Shown piece after piece: positions 1 through 9,188 of a stretch of 64,000 bases of DNA. The DNA lies in NCBI RefSeq assembly GCF_025574465.1, contig NZ_JAOBPP010000019.1, forward strand, positions 186,001 through 250,000, read 5' to 3'. The DNA is from Kordiimonas aestuarii (GTDB lineage Bacteria > Pseudomonadota > Alphaproteobacteria > Sphingomonadales > Kordiimonadaceae). The notes under the pieces were generated by a model. That model was not told the origin of the DNA. It saw only the letters and a program-made list of their open reading frames with translations, and searched no databases. Numbering within the stretch: position 1 is the first letter of the stretch; every line of letters starts with the position of its first letter. The position numbers were made by a program, and so were the translations under genes.

Positions 1-473
1 CAGGCAAGCTGAAGGTCAAGCTCAAGGAGCGCGAGCCTTTTGCCCTTTGGCAGGAAAACGGACAGGTACGGCTGATCGATGAGACCGGGCATGTCATTAC
101 CGGCCGGGGCCTCTCGAATTTCGCACACCTGCTCATGGTGGTGGGCCACGGGGCCGAAGCAAAGGCCTCCCATCTTTATGCGCTTCTTGAGGAATTCCCG
201 ACCCTTGCAGGCCGCGTAAAAACAGCGGTGCATGTGGGTGAGCGGCGTTGGGATCTGATTTTCGATAATGGTGTGCGGGTGAAGTTGCCGGAGGCGGCGC
301 CAGCGGCCTACGACGCAGAGGCCGCGTGGCAAAAATTTGCCGCACTTCAGACCCAGTATCGCTTGCTAGAGCGTGAGGTGAGTGTCATTGATATGCGCCT
401 GCCAGACAGAATGATTCTGAGGGTATCACCGGAGGGCCATCGCCTGATGGATGGCAAAGGTTGGGCAACGTAG
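1..473 (+). CDS. ftsQ: Cell division protein FtsQ (3' end only)
   Basis: This is the C-terminal part of an open frame entering from the left edge (reading frame from base 3) and ending in TAG at 471-473. FtsQ is a bitopic inner-membrane division protein that bridges early and late divisome components on the periplasmic side. The visible residues fit the FtsQ beta domain: LIDETGHVI, then GRVKTAVHVGERRWDLIFDNG and a run ending IDMRLPDRMILRVS. The membrane anchor and POTRA domain lie outside the window. The call rests equally on position, since ftsA starts 20 bases downstream and ftsZ follows, as at the end of the alphaproteobacterial dcw cluster. Confidence 0.9.
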   Translation, partial: GKLKVKLKEREPFALWQENGQVRLIDETGHVITGRGLSNFAHLLMVVGHGAEAKASHLYALLEEFPTLAGRVKTAVHVGERRWDLIFDNGVRVKLPEAAPAAYDAEAAWQKFAALQTQYRLLEREVSVIDMRLPDRMILRVSPEGHRLMDGKGWAT

Positions 474-493
474 GAAAGTATTGAGTTAACCAG

Positions 494-1759
494 ATGAAAA
501 CAGTGAATGGCACACCAGAAGGATTGATCGCGGCGCTCGACGTAGGGTCGGCGAAAGTGGCGTGCCTTATTGCCGAAATCGAAGCCGACGGAAATATCCG
601 GGTGAAGGGTGTGGGCAACCGCACGTGTGAAGGCGGCGTTTCCGGCGGCGCGATCGTAGATATGGAAGCAACGGAAAAAGCCATCCGTGCTTCGGTTGAC
701 CAAGCGGAAAAGATGGCGGGCGCCACGGTCAGCGATGTCTATCTGACCTTCTCTGGCGGGGAGCCAAAGAGCCGTATTGTTGAAGTGAATGTGGATATCG
801 CGGGTCACGCGGTAAGTCAGGCTGACCTCGACAAGGCGGTAACGCTTGCCAAGGAGCAGGTGGATTTCGCCGAAGACGGCCTATTGCATGCGTTCCCTGC
901 AGCCTATGCAGTGGACGGCAATTTTGGCGTCAAGGCGCCCCTTGGCATGTATGGCAAGAAGCTGAGCGTTGCGCTGCATGTCGTGACCTGTTCCGCCGGG
1001 CCGCTGCAAAACCTGCAGGCTTGTGTTCGCCGTGCCCATTTGAATGTTGCGGCAGCTGTCGTGACGCCATTTGCTGCCGGGTTGTCTACCCTTGTGGAAG
1101 ATGAGGCCAAGATGGGGGCCGCCTGCATTGATATTGGTGCCGGCACCACCTCCATCGCGGTGTTCGCGCAAGGAGCGCTGGTGCATGCTGAAGTGCTGCC
1201 AATCGGCGGCGGGCAGATCACAGAACAGGTGGCGCGCAGCTTGTTGACACCTTTTGAACATGCCGAGCGCCTGAAAACATTCAATGGCGCCGCGATGATG
1301 GACTCCCTCGATGAACGGCTGGAAATCGAAGTGCCGCAACTGGGCGAGGATAAGGACGATGCGGTTGTGCGGATGCCGCGCAGCGCGCTAACCGGTGTTA
1401 TCCAGAAAGAACTGGAGCTTCTGTTCACCACCATCAGCGAACGGTTTGAAGCTTGCGGTTTTGCGGGTGTCGCCGGGCGCCGTGTGGTGCTGACAGGTGG
1501 TGTGGCGCAAGCCGAGGGCGTGCGTGATCTGGCGACCCGCATGATGGGACGGCAGGTCCGTATTGGCCGACCTGAACTGGTGAACGGGCTGCCGCAGGCC
1601 GCGCAGGCCCCCACATTTGCAGCGGCTGTCGGCTTGCTGATTTATGCCGCCAAGCGGCCAGTGGAAGACACAGTACACAGTAAAGGAAAGAATAAACGAA
1701 CCCCACCCCCAGCAAGCGCGCTGAGCCGTCTGTCGCGCTGGGTACGGGAAAACTTTTAA
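494..1759 (+). CDS. ftsA: Cell division protein FtsA
   Basis: FtsA is an actin-fold ATPase that tethers FtsZ filaments to the inner face of the membrane. The 421-residue protein has the phosphate-1 motif [14 protein letters not shown] near residue 16 and the phosphate-2 motif [14 protein letters not shown] near residue 212. An adenosine-type motif, [12 protein letters not shown], lies near residue 330. The C-terminus [11 protein letters not shown] resembles the amphipathic membrane-targeting helix of the family. Length is normal. It lies between ftsQ and ftsZ on the same strand, and the three genes are probably co-transcribed. Confidence 0.97.
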   Translation: MKTVNGTPEGLIAALDVGSAKVACLIAEIEADGNIRVKGVGNRTCEGGVSGGAIVDMEATEKAIRASVDQAEKMAGATVSDVYLTFSGGEPKSRIVEVNVDIAGHAVSQADLDKAVTLAKEQVDFAEDGLLHAFPAAYAVDGNFGVKAPLGMYGKKLSVALHVVTCSAGPLQNLQACVRRAHLNVAAAVVTPFAAGLSTLVEDEAKMGAACIDIGAGTTSIAVFAQGALVHAEVLPIGGGQITEQVARSLLTPFEHAERLKTFNGAAMMDSLDERLEIEVPQLGEDKDDAVVRMPRSALTGVIQKELELLFTTISERFEACGFAGVAGRRVVLTGGVAQAEGVRDLATRMMGRQVRIGRPELVNGLPQAAQAPTFAAAVGLLIYAAKRPVEDTVHSKGKNKRTPPPASALSRLSRWVRENF

Positions 1760-1829
1760 CGGGCGGACCCGACGCGCTGGAATTGGCGTGCCGGGCGAGA
1801 TACAAGGGATCAAACGGAGGTATTGGGCA

Positions 1830-3518
1830 ATGTCTATCGACTTTGGAAACACGGAACTGACTGAACTGACACCGAAAATTTCGGTAATAGGTGTTGGCGG
1901 TGCGGGCTGTAACGCCGTCAATAACATGATCGCGGCGCAATTGCAGGGCGTCGACTTTGTGGTGGCGAACACTGACGCGCAGGCGCTGGCCAACGCGGCA
2001 GCCGACAATCGCATCCAACTGGGCGTGGAAATTACGCAAGGGCTGGGCGCGGGCGCACAACCAAAAATTGGTGAAGCGGCAGCAGAAGAAGCCGTCGATA
2101 CCATCGACAACATCCTGAACGGATGCCATATGGCGTTTATCACAGCAGGCATGGGCGGCGGAACGGGCACCGGCGCAGCACCTGTGATCGCGCGCCGGGC
2201 ACGTGAAAAAGGTATCCTGACGGTTGGTGTTGTCACCAAGCCGTTCCAGTTTGAGGGCGGTCGCCGCATGAAAATCGCGGAAGCCGGGATTCAGGAACTG
2301 GCCAGCCATGTTGATACGCTGATCATTATTCCGAACCAGAACCTGTTCCGGGTCGCGAACGAGCGCACCACGTTTGCCGATGCCTTTAATATGGCCGATG
2401 AAGTGCTGCACTCTGGCGTGCGCGGCATTACCGACCTGATGGTAATGCCGGGGCTTATCAACCTTGACTTCGCAGATGTGCGGACAGTGATGTCCGAAAT
2501 GGGCAAGGCGATGATGGGCACGGGCGAAGCTGAGGGTGAAACCCGGGCACGGGACGCCGCGGCGGCAGCGATCTCCAATCCTCTCCTTGAGGAAGCATCG
2601 CTCAAAGGGGCGAAGGGCGTGATTATCAACGTGACCGGCGGCATGGATATGACGCTCTATGAAGTTGATGAAGCCGTAAACATGGTACGTGATCAGGTTG
2701 ACCCGGATGCGTTGATCGTATTCGGTTCTGCGTTTAATCAGGACCTGGAAGGTAGGCTTCGGGTTTCTGTTGTCGCGACAGGGATCGAAGGTGGCGCGGG
2801 AAACGTGCAGATGCCGATGCCGCGTCGGGAGAAGATTGAGACGCCTTCCGTCTCGGAGAAGCGTGCGCAGAAGGAAGAGCCAAAGTTTGAGGTTCCTCTC
2901 GCGGCGGCGGCAGATATTGCTGAAGGTACCGATGCGGGGGCTGATGCGGAGATGTCTGATGACGAGCATACCGATAAAGCCGAGGATCTGATGACGGCGA
3001 TGGCGGCGCTTCAGGATGCCATCGGAACACCTGACGAGGATCAGACAGAGCCAGAACAGGCTGACGCGTTCGAGGAAGAAAGCACGAAGACTGCTCCGGT
3101 TGAAACCGCAGAAGATGACCTTGAAGCCCGGGCCGTGGCGGCAAAGGGCGGTGACAGTTTCATAGCTGATGCTCCGATGACGCCAAAGGCAAACCAGACA
3201 CCGCTGAATGAAGCCAACCCGTTTCAGGAAGCAGCGTATGCGAGCGGGTCGCCCGAAAAGCAGGCTGAGACAGCCCATGGTGAGGGTGACCACGCAGACG
3301 CTCAGCCTCAGAAACGCAGTCTCTTTCAACTGATGACGGCAGGCCTGAGGAGCGGCGAGACTGAAGCGCCGGTTGTGCGGCAGACGCCGTCAAACGACTC
3401 CGGAGCGGTGAAGAAGGAACCAACCCTTGGGGGGGTCACCCCTGAGGAGCGGCCAGCCGTCGCACCAAGCAAAGACCAGCTTGAAATTCCAAGTTTTCTG
3501 AAGCGCCAGCAAAATTAG
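1830..3518 (+). CDS. ftsZ: Cell division protein FtsZ
   Basis: FtsZ is the tubulin-like GTPase that forms the Z ring. The start at 1830 is preferred over an upstream in-frame codon at 1788 because CGGAGG lies nine bases before it and the product then begins [20 protein letters not shown]. The GTP-binding signature GGGTGTG follows near residue 108, and NLDFADV is the T7 loop. After the conserved core (to about residue 325) comes a long acidic, low-complexity linker of roughly 220 residues. It ends with the binding peptide EIPSFLKRQ for FtsA and other partners. The 562-residue length is typical of alphaproteobacteria. A terminator follows directly. Confidence 0.98.
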   Translation: MSIDFGNTELTELTPKISVIGVGGAGCNAVNNMIAAQLQGVDFVVANTDAQALANAAADNRIQLGVEITQGLGAGAQPKIGEAAAEEAVDTIDNILNGCHMAFITAGMGGGTGTGAAPVIARRAREKGILTVGVVTKPFQFEGGRRMKIAEAGIQELASHVDTLIIIPNQNLFRVANERTTFADAFNMADEVLHSGVRGITDLMVMPGLINLDFADVRTVMSEMGKAMMGTGEAEGETRARDAAAAAISNPLLEEASLKGAKGVIINVTGGMDMTLYEVDEAVNMVRDQVDPDALIVFGSAFNQDLEGRLRVSVVATGIEGGAGNVQMPMPRREKIETPSVSEKRAQKEEPKFEVPLAAAADIAEGTDAGADAEMSDDEHTDKAEDLMTAMAALQDAIGTPDEDQTEPEQADAFEEESTKTAPVETAEDDLEARAVAAKGGDSFIADAPMTPKANQTPLNEANPFQEAAYASGSPEKQAETAHGEGDHADAQPQKRSLFQLMTAGLRSGETEAPVVRQTPSNDSGAVKKEPTLGGVTPEERPAVAPSKDQLEIPSFLKRQQN

Positions 3519-3540
3519 AACTGACGCATATCAAGACTGA

Positions 3541-3566
3541 AGCCGGGCCTTGCGTCCGGCTTTTTC
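3541..3566 (+). terminator. Rho-independent terminator after ftsZ
   Basis: AGCCGG at 3541-3546 pairs with CCGGCT at 3556-3561 around a nine-base loop and is followed by a T run. It sits 22 bases past the ftsZ stop and closes the ftsQAZ transcript. The next gene converges from the other strand. Confidence 0.8.
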
Positions 3567-3573
3567 TTGCTAC

Positions 3574-3948
3574 CTAAAAGCTAAACATGATTTTGCCCGA
3601 GGAGGCGAAGATTGCAGTGCAATTTTCTTTGTCTTCGAACGGGCAGTCGATCGGACCCGTAGCGGAGAATGTCACTTTGAGAGTTGTCTCATCGGGTACA
3701 TTCAACGAACATTTACCACTCATGACACTGCGCATGGCGATGGATTTGATGGAGTTGAAACCCCGACCGGTCCTGCGCACATCACGTGCTTTCCCGCTAG
3801 CCTTGTGAAATGTACATTCTGCTGCCCAGTCTTTTTCCCCAGCGAATTTGATGGAAACCGTCCCAATTTCATTTGCAGACATGACCGGGGTGCCGGAAAA
3901 CACCATCATGCTTGCGATAATTGCGCCGGTCGAACCTTTCCTATACAT
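3574..3948 (-). CDS. Small secreted protein with four cysteines, unknown function
   Basis: I do not recognise the family. The 124-residue product begins with a Sec-type signal peptide (basic MYRKGS, hydrophobic core, cleavage likely after SGTPVMSA). The mature part of about 100 residues has four cysteines (AEC, GKC, IDC, ENC), which suggests two disulphides in the periplasm. The start is supported by AAAGGAAG about five bases before the ATG. A perfect 12-base inverted repeat lies 26 bases upstream of the start. The gene lies just downstream of an ArsR regulator on the same strand, which suggests regulation by it. Confidence 0.7.
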   Translation of the reverse strand: MYRKGSTGAIIASMMVFSGTPVMSANEIGTVSIKFAGEKDWAAECTFHKASGKARDVRRTGRGFNSIKSIAMRSVMSGKCSLNVPDETTLKVTFSATGPIDCPFEDKENCTAIFASSGKIMFSF

Positions 3949-3973
3949 GTCACTTCCTTTCTTTATCTATTAT

Positions 3974-4005
3974 TTCAATATATCTGGAATTATAGATATA
4001 TTGAA
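3974..4005. promoter_or_regulatory. Perfect inverted repeat, candidate ArsR operator
   Basis: TTCAATATATCT (3974-3985) and AGATATATTGAA (3994-4005) are exact reverse complements separated by eight bases. The site is AT-rich, like known ArsR/SmtB operators, and lies between the arsR stop and the start of the secreted-protein gene. It has no GC stem, so terminator function is less likely. A related sequence (TATATCTG then AAATAG, minus strand) occurs at 4388-4405 upstream of arsR. Confidence 0.55.
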
Positions 4006-4027
4006 GAAAAGAAATGTGACAATTGTT

Positions 4028-4357
4028 TCAGCAGGGCTTGGTGCTCTCTACTGACAGGTCACAAAGCTCAGGGTGTCCCTCGCAGCAGTCATTGACAAGA
4101 TAGTTCAGGAAGCTACGGGTCTCGTTGATGGCAACTGAATATATCAGGCTTCTACCTTCTCGCCGTGACGACACGAGCCCTGCATTGGAAAGGATGTTCA
4201 GGTGGGTGGAGAGGGTGTTTTGCGGCACTCCCAGCGCCTCGGCGATGGCACCCGCCGGCATGCCGGCCTCTCCTTGGCGTATCAGCAGTTTGAAAACGCC
4301 AAAACGCGTCGCCTGGGCCAGGGCGCTGAGTTGTGAAATGACTTGGTCATCATTCAT
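4028..4357 (-). CDS. ArsR/SmtB-family transcriptional repressor
   Basis: This 109-residue winged-helix regulator has the ArsR-family core: a recognition helix region in VPQNTLSTHLNILSNAGLV (about residues 44-62), followed by the wing SRREGRSLIYSVA. The C-terminus carries a cysteine cluster, CCEGHPELC, the type of thiol site found in alphaproteobacterial arsenic-sensing ArsR proteins. Sensing of arsenite or another thiophilic ligand is therefore an inference. No ars transporter or reductase gene is adjacent. The neighbour it most likely controls is the small secreted protein downstream, with autoregulation through the site at 4388-4405. Confidence 0.85.
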   Translation of the reverse strand: MNDDQVISQLSALAQATRFGVFKLLIRQGEAGMPAGAIAEALGVPQNTLSTHLNILSNAGLVSSRREGRSLIYSVAINETRSFLNYLVNDCCEGHPELCDLSVESTKPC

Positions 4358-4387
4358 TGCTGGGTCCTAATGGTCGGGTCGAAATGT

Positions 4388-4405
4388 CCCTATTTCAGAT
4401 ATAGA
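4388..4405. promoter_or_regulatory. Possible second ArsR-binding site upstream of arsR
   Basis: Read on the minus strand this stretch is CTATATCTGAAATAGGG. It shares TATATCTG and an AAATAG-like tail with the perfect palindrome at 3974-4005. It lies about 30 bases before the arsR start, where an autoregulatory operator is expected. The resemblance was judged by eye. Confidence 0.35.
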
Positions 4406-4429
4406 GTGATAAAGGGTTAGGCAACAGGC

Positions 4430-4879
4430 TCAATCCTGCCAGCGGTTGAGCGCTTCGGCGTCGCTTTCCCTGGCGTCAATCCAGTTTGCGCCCGCATCGG
4501 TTTCTTCACTTTTCCAGAAGGGGGCGCGGGACTTCAAGAAATCCATCAAAAAGTCTGCCGCCTGAAAGGCCGCCTGACGATGCGCACTCATGGTGATAAC
4601 CAGCACGATGTTATCGCCGGGCTTGAGGCGCCCGTAGCGGTGGATAATGCGACAAGCCTGGAGAGGCCATCGTCCATATGCTTCGGCAATGATGGCGTCC
4701 AGTTCGTTATCTGTCATGCCGGCGTAATGCTCAAGGGTCATGGACTTGAGGCTACCGTCCATGTCCCGGACCGTACCGGTGAAGGTAACAATGGCACCAA
4801 TATCCAGGCGTCCCTGCTTGAGGTTGGCGATTTCGGCGGCGATGTCGAAGTCTTGTTTCTGAACGGATACGGCGGGCAT
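4430..4879 (-). CDS. moaE: Molybdopterin synthase catalytic subunit MoaE
   Basis: MoaE, with MoaD, inserts two sulfurs into cyclic pyranopterin monophosphate to form molybdopterin in the cytoplasm. The 149-residue product has the family motifs GTVRDMDG, LEHYAGMTDNEL, RIIHRYGRLKPGDNIV and the C-terminal active-site region FLKSRAPFWKSEE with its catalytic lysines. It begins two bases after the moaD stop, so the two are co-translated. The order uvrC-pgsA-moaD-moaE is common in alphaproteobacteria. Confidence 0.95.
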   Translation of the reverse strand: MPAVSVQKQDFDIAAEIANLKQGRLDIGAIVTFTGTVRDMDGSLKSMTLEHYAGMTDNELDAIIAEAYGRWPLQACRIIHRYGRLKPGDNIVLVITMSAHRQAAFQAADFLMDFLKSRAPFWKSEETDAGANWIDARESDAEALNRWQD

Positions 4880-4881
4880 AT

Positions 4882-5136
4882 TCAGCCTCCTGTAACCGGG
4901 GGGAAAAAGGCAATTTCATCGCCATCCTTAATAGCGGCATCAGGGTCAACATAGCGCTGGTTTACCGCGATACGGATTTGCTTCATGTCCTCGAATGCGG
5001 CGGCATACCGGTCATTTTTTGCTCTGAGGTGGCCGACAAGAGTTGAGACAGTGGCAATGCCATCAGGAAGCGTGATCTGCTCCTCCGATGTACCGGTCCG
5101 TTCGCGTACCCAAGAAAAATAGAGAAGCTGCAGCAT
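4882..5136 (-). CDS. moaD: Molybdopterin synthase sulfur-carrier subunit MoaD
   Basis: MoaD is a ubiquitin-fold protein whose C-terminal Gly-Gly is adenylated and converted to a thiocarboxylate before sulfur transfer in the MoaE complex. The 84 residues end in FFPPVTGG, with the di-glycine exactly at the terminus as required. The stretch DAAIKDGDEIAFFPP is also typical. It starts two bases after the pgsA stop and ends two bases before moaE. Confidence 0.95.
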   Translation of the reverse strand: MLQLLYFSWVRERTGTSEEQITLPDGIATVSTLVGHLRAKNDRYAAAFEDMKQIRIAVNQRYVDPDAAIKDGDEIAFFPPVTGG

Positions 5137-5138
5137 GG

Positions 5139-5690
5139 TTACACCATGTGTTTGAGGCCAGCGCGAAGATAGTCATAGCCGGTGTAGAGTGTCAGCACCG
5201 CAGCGATCCAGAGGGCGGCGATTCCAACTTCCTGCGCGGGCAGGCCGAACTCCACAGCGCCGCGGGACCATACAAGCATGCCCAGCGCGATCATCTGCAC
5301 TGTGGTTTTCCATTTCGCGAGCACCGTGACGGGGACGCTAACCTGTGCACCGGCGAGGAACTCCCTGAGGCCCGAGACCAGAAGTTCCCGGCACATGATG
5401 ATAACAGCGGCAATAACATGTACCCCGTGGACCCATTGCGCAAACACCACCATGACAATCACGGCGGCTACCATCAGCTTGTCAGCGATAGGGTCCAGAA
5501 ATACACCGATCTTGGAAACGGAACCCGTCGCGCGTGCCAGATAACCGTCAAAAAAGTCGGTGATACCGGCCAGAGCGAAGGTGATGAAAGCGATGTGGCT
5601 GCCGAGCGGTTGCTCAAGGAAGAAAGATGCGACCAATACCGGAATTACGAGAATCCGGGATAGCGTCAGGATGTTTGGTATTGTCCACAT
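5139..5690 (-). CDS. pgsA: CDP-diacylglycerol-glycerol-3-phosphate phosphatidyltransferase
   Basis: PgsA makes phosphatidylglycerol phosphate in the inner membrane. The full CDP-alcohol phosphotransferase motif is visible: DG-x2-AR-x8-G-x3-D-x3-D in DGYLARATGSVSKIGVFLD followed by PIADK. About six hydrophobic segments surround it. I start the protein at 5690 (MWTIPNILTLSRI, 183 residues) because family members begin with that segment. The upstream in-frame ATG at 5747 adds 19 atypical residues. It is followed without a gap by moaD and preceded by uvrC. Confidence 0.95.
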   Translation of the reverse strand: MWTIPNILTLSRILVIPVLVASFFLEQPLGSHIAFITFALAGITDFFDGYLARATGSVSKIGVFLDPIADKLMVAAVIVMVVFAQWVHGVHVIAAVIIMCRELLVSGLREFLAGAQVSVPVTVLAKWKTTVQMIALGMLVWSRGAVEFGLPAQEVGIAALWIAAVLTLYTGYDYLRAGLKHMV

Positions 5691-5772
5691 GATAGAACCC
5701 TCGTCGAGCTTGTGCCGCCACCATAGCGGAATTGGAGGGGGCGTCAATCACTCCACAACACTTGTACGGAGC

Positions 5773-7626
5773 CTACCCGCGGAAATGGTCATAAATGTGT
5801 TGTGCCATCGCGCGTGAAATGCCGTCAACGCCTTCAAGATCACGTACGTCCGCGTCGGCAACGGCCTTGGCGGAGCCAAAATGGTGCAGTAGCGCTTTTT
5901 TCCGTTTTGGTCCAATGCCCGAAACGCCGTCGAGCGGTGATTTTTTGATATCGCTTGACCGTTTGCTGCGGTGTGTGCCGATGGCAAAACGGTGGGCTTC
6001 ATCGCGCAGGCGCTGTAGATAATACAGCACCGGGTCGGTCAGCGGCAGCATAAAGCTTTCATGCCCGTTCATGTGAAACTGTTCGCGACCGGCGTGACGG
6101 TCGGGGCCTTTGGAAATGCCCACAACCTTCACATCGGTGACACCAAGGTCACGCATGATTTCCATCACGCTCGATAGTTGGCCTTTCCCGCCGTCGATCA
6201 ACAGCAGGTCTGGCCAATGGCCGCGTTCGCGGTCGGCATCTTCCTTGAGAAGGCGCTTGAAACGGCGTTCCAGCACTTCCTTCATCATACCGAAGTCGTC
6301 ACCCGGCGTTAGGTCTTCAGATTTGATGTTGAATTTGCGGTAAGCATTTTTCATGAAGCCCTCAGGCCCGGCCACAATCATGCCGCCGACGGCATTGGTG
6401 CCCTGGATGTGGCTGTTGTCATAGACCTCAATCCGTTTGGGTGGCTCGGCCAGATGAAACGCCTTGGCAACACCTTCAAGCAGTTTGGTCTGGCTGGCGC
6501 TTTCGGCGAGACGGCGTTCTATGGCTTCCTTGGCGTTGCGGGCGGCTTCCTTGACGACATCCGCCTTTTTCCCACGCTCGGGTACCGAAATAATGACCCT
6601 GCGCCCCATGCGCTCCGACAGCGCGTCCCCCAGCAGGTTTTGTTCCGGAATGCTGTGGGACAGCAGCACCAGTTTGGGCGCGGGCTTGTTATCGTAAAAT
6701 TGACTGATGAAGGCACCCAGCACGTCCTCAAGGCTATCCTCCTTATCGTGCTTGGGGAAATAGGCACGGTGACCCCAGTTTTGCCCGGCACGAAAGAAAA
6801 ACACCTGGACGCCAACCTGCCCACCCACCTCTGCCGCTGCAATCACGTCAGCTTCATCGACCATGGCATTGACCATTGTCTGGTGGCTCTGGATGTGGGT
6901 GAGGGCGTTCAGCCTGTCGCGAAAGACGGCAGCGACCTCAAACTCAAGTTCGTCGCTGGCCTGCTGCATGGACTCAGCCAGCTTTTTCTGGATGCCTGAC
7001 GTACGTCCCTCGAGAAAAGCGCGGGTTTCGGCCACCATGTCGGTATAATCGGACTTTGATATATGGTTTACGCACGGGCCTGAGCAACGCTTGATCTGAT
7101 ACAACAGACAGGCGCGCGTGCGGGTTTCAAGCGTGCTGTCGGAGCAGGAGCGCAGCTGGAATATTTTCTGCAGGGTGTTGAGCGTGCGGTTAACCGCGGA
7201 GACGCTAGCGAACGGACCATAATATTGGCCTTTGTGCCGCCGCGCGCCGCGGTGTTTGGTAATCTGGGCCCACTCGTGATCCTCACGGAGCAGAATATAT
7301 GGAAAGGATTTATCGTCTTTCAGCAGCACATTGTAAGTCGGCCGGAAGCGTTTGATGAGTGATGCTTCCAGCAGCAGGGCCTCTGCTTCGGTACGTGTGG
7401 TGACAAACACCATGGATGCCGTTGCGGCAACCATACGCAAAAGCCTGTTGGGTAATCGTTTAGGTTGGGTATAGGAAACAATACGCTTTTTAATGCTCTT
7501 GGCTTTGCCAACATACAGCACGTCGCCATGCTTGCTGAGCATGCGATAGACGCCGGGCGCAGTGGGTGCGGTCTTGACGTGCGTCTTGATAATATCGATG
7601 CCGGTATCTAACGACGCCTCAGTCAC
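5773..7626 (-). CDS. uvrC: Excinuclease ABC subunit C
   Basis: UvrC makes the dual incisions in nucleotide excision repair after UvrA and UvrB find the lesion. The 617 residues show the expected order. A GIY-YIG nuclease comes first ([20 protein letters not shown], about residues 24-45), then a UVR motif near 220 for UvrB contact. An RNase H-like endonuclease domain follows ([30 protein letters not shown]). A C-terminal helix-hairpin-helix pair ([31 protein letters not shown]) ends the protein. It is first in the block leading to pgsA-moaD-moaE. The 371 bases upstream form an unusually rich non-coding region. Confidence 0.98.
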   Translation of the reverse strand: MTEASLDTGIDIIKTHVKTAPTAPGVYRMLSKHGDVLYVGKAKSIKKRIVSYTQPKRLPNRLLRMVAATASMVFVTTRTEAEALLLEASLIKRFRPTYNVLLKDDKSFPYILLREDHEWAQITKHRGARRHKGQYYGPFASVSAVNRTLNTLQKIFQLRSCSDSTLETRTRACLLYQIKRCSGPCVNHISKSDYTDMVAETRAFLEGRTSGIQKKLAESMQQASDELEFEVAAVFRDRLNALTHIQSHQTMVNAMVDEADVIAAAEVGGQVGVQVFFFRAGQNWGHRAYFPKHDKEDSLEDVLGAFISQFYDNKPAPKLVLLSHSIPEQNLLGDALSERMGRRVIISVPERGKKADVVKEAARNAKEAIERRLAESASQTKLLEGVAKAFHLAEPPKRIEVYDNSHIQGTNAVGGMIVAGPEGFMKNAYRKFNIKSEDLTPGDDFGMMKEVLERRFKRLLKEDADRERGHWPDLLLIDGGKGQLSSVMEIMRDLGVTDVKVVGISKGPDRHAGREQFHMNGHESFMLPLTDPVLYYLQRLRDEAHRFAIGTHRSKRSSDIKKSPLDGVSGIGPKRKKALLHHFGSAKAVADADVRDLEGVDGISRAMAQHIYDHFRG

Positions 7627-7997
7627 GGGCTTATTCCTCTATCATTTCAAGACAAGTTGTGCCGGATTGGGACAGCAGAATCAATGCGCGACTTTTAACT
7701 TTTGATTCGAGAAAAAGATTTCCACGAATCCTGTGGATAACCTTGTGGGTAAGTTCGGTGTTGTCATTGCAACATCGCTGTAACACTAGGTTTTTTGCGG
7801 ATTGCCCAATTTTTGTGCAATATCGTTAAGTCATTGACTTATATGGCATTGTTATCAGTCAAGGCGATATTTTTTTTAGGCTCTTCTTTGCCGCCTTGTC
7901 TAATGAAAGCCATTATGGCAGGCGTTGATTCGATGTGCACAACTCGCCGTCAAATATGACGGAGACAAGCAGGAAAAAGCCAATTGTTACTAATTGG
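7627..7997. other. 371-base non-coding region upstream of uvrC with DnaA-box-like sites
   Basis: No credible gene is seen. The region holds TGTGGATAA at 7732-7740, a perfect consensus DnaA box, and TGTGGGTAA at 7744-7752, one mismatch away in the same orientation. It has four GANTC sites (7678, 7704, 7726, 7927), the CcrM methylation sequence of alphaproteobacteria. It also holds a perfect 15-base palindrome, TAAGTCATTGACTTA, at 7827-7841 and T-rich tracts around 7787 and 7870. It must contain the uvrC promoter on the minus strand. DnaA or cell-cycle control is inference. Confidence 0.4.
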
Positions 7998-8423
7998 TTA
8001 AGGGTGCCTGTGGCGTTCGATTTCAACGCCGACACTGGCGGCGCCGTCGACGGCTTCCAGTTTCTCAACCTTCACCCGTGTCCCGATGACGCGAACGTCT
8101 TCGAGGGTCATCTGGGCGATTCTTTCGGCAAGGGTCTCGACAAGGTTTATATGCCCTTCGCTGAGAATTTTTTGAATGCCGATCACAACATCGTTGTAGC
8201 AGACAACCTTGGCGAGTTGATCCTCGTGGTGCTCGCTGCCCTCCAGAACGGACAGGTCGACACTGATGCGGATTTTCTGGCGGGTGTCCTTTTCATGATC
8301 CCATACACCAATTCTGGCGACGGTCTCATAGTCCCGCACAAAAACATGGCGCACAGAACGCGTGGCATCCGCATAAGGCATATGCAGGATGTTTGATTTT
8401 ATCGTCGCGTCGTCATGGGCCAT
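7998..8423 (-). CDS. folB: Dihydroneopterin aldolase FolB
   Basis: FolB cleaves 7,8-dihydroneopterin to 6-hydroxymethyl-dihydropterin and glycolaldehyde in folate synthesis. The 141-residue sequence has the tunnelling-fold core: VFVRDYETVARIGVWDHEK, then the substrate segment VCYNDVVIGIQKIL, and NLVETLAERIA with the conserved glutamate. It begins three bases after the stop of a pteridine-reductase-like SDR, so both probably act on pterins. FolP of the same pathway lies elsewhere in the window, near 40 kb. Confidence 0.9.
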   Translation of the reverse strand: MAHDDATIKSNILHMPYADATRSVRHVFVRDYETVARIGVWDHEKDTRQKIRISVDLSVLEGSEHHEDQLAKVVCYNDVVIGIQKILSEGHINLVETLAERIAQMTLEDVRVIGTRVKVEKLEAVDGAASVGVEIERHRHP

Positions 8424-8426
8424 GGC

Positions 8427-9188
8427 CTAGTCCTCCAGAATATCGGCGGTTCGCCAGGCAAGATGCTGACCACCGTCCAAGGCCATCATTTGCCCCGTCA
8501 GCGACCGAGTCTCAAGCAGAAAACGCACGGCGGAGCATATTTCCGTCAGGTTCGGACCATGCCCCAGCGGCACGGAAGAAGCCTCGCGCGCGAACATATC
8601 GTTGTCTTGCATATGGTTAGCAAGCGTAGGCCCCGGGCCGATTGCATTGACGCGGATACGCGGCGCAAGTGCCTGTGCCGTGGTGCGGGTGAGCGTATGG
8701 AGGGCCGATTTTGATGTGGTATAGGAAAAATATTGTGGATTGAGCTTCAAAACGCGCTGGTCGATCATGTTGATGATCGCACCGTTCATGTCCTCTGGAA
8801 GCTGTGCCGCAAACTGCTGTGTCAGAAGGGCTGGCGCCAGCAGGTTCACGGTGATGCTGCGCTGCCAGTCGGCGACGCTGAAATCCTCAATACGGTCATC
8901 TTCAAAGACAGAGGCATTGTTGATCAGCGCAGTCAACGGCGCGCCCAGGGCATCGGCTGCTGCAGGCACGAGTGCCAAGGCTTCATCCGGGTTGCTTAGG
9001 TCAGCCTGCACAGCGACCGCACAGCCGTCAAAGGCCTCGATTTCCTCAATGACCATATCGGCTTCGTCCGATGAGCCATGATAGTGCACAACAACGTGCC
9101 AGCCCTCGGCTGCAAGGTCTTGGGCGATTGCCCGGCCAATGCGTCGTGCGCTCCCCGTTACCAGCGCTGTTCTTGGGGGACGGCTCAT
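8427..9188 (-). CDS. SDR oxidoreductase, FolM/pteridine-reductase-like
   Basis: This 253-residue short-chain dehydrogenase has a nucleotide-binding turn of the form TGSARRIGRAIA. The RRIG variant, rather than GxxxGIG, is characteristic of pteridine reductases and the dihydromonapterin reductase FolM. LINNAS and the catalytic Y-x3-K (YTTSK) are present, as is GPGPTLANHM. Its place directly before folB supports reduction of a dihydropterin or dihydrofolate with NADPH. Substrate assignment is inference; a generic SDR function cannot be excluded. Its ATG overlaps the stop of the exchanger gene upstream. Confidence 0.75.
   Translation of the reverse strand: MSRPPRTALVTGSARRIGRAIAQDLAAEGWHVVVHYHGSSDEADMVIEEIEAFDGCAVAVQADLSNPDEALALVPAAADALGAPLTALINNASVFEDDRIEDFSVADWQRSITVNLLAPALLTQQFAAQLPEDMNGAIINMIDQRVLKLNPQYFSYTTSKSALHTLTRTTAQALAPRIRVNAIGPGPTLANHMQDNDMFAREASSVPLGHGPNLTEICSAVRFLLETRSLTGQMMALDGGQHLAWRTADILED

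Noticed and set aside
1434..3329. A 631-codon open frame on the minus strand across ftsA and ftsZ.
   Set aside because: It is antisense to two certain genes, has no family resemblance and is rich in Arg, His and Cys as typical shadows of GC-rich codons.
7627..7997. Chromosomal replication origin.
   Set aside because: Only two DnaA-like boxes, no clear strand switch of genes, and none of the usual origin neighbours. Kept as a regulatory curiosity.
7935..8396. A 153-codon plus-strand frame.
   Set aside because: It is antisense to folB, which has full family motifs.
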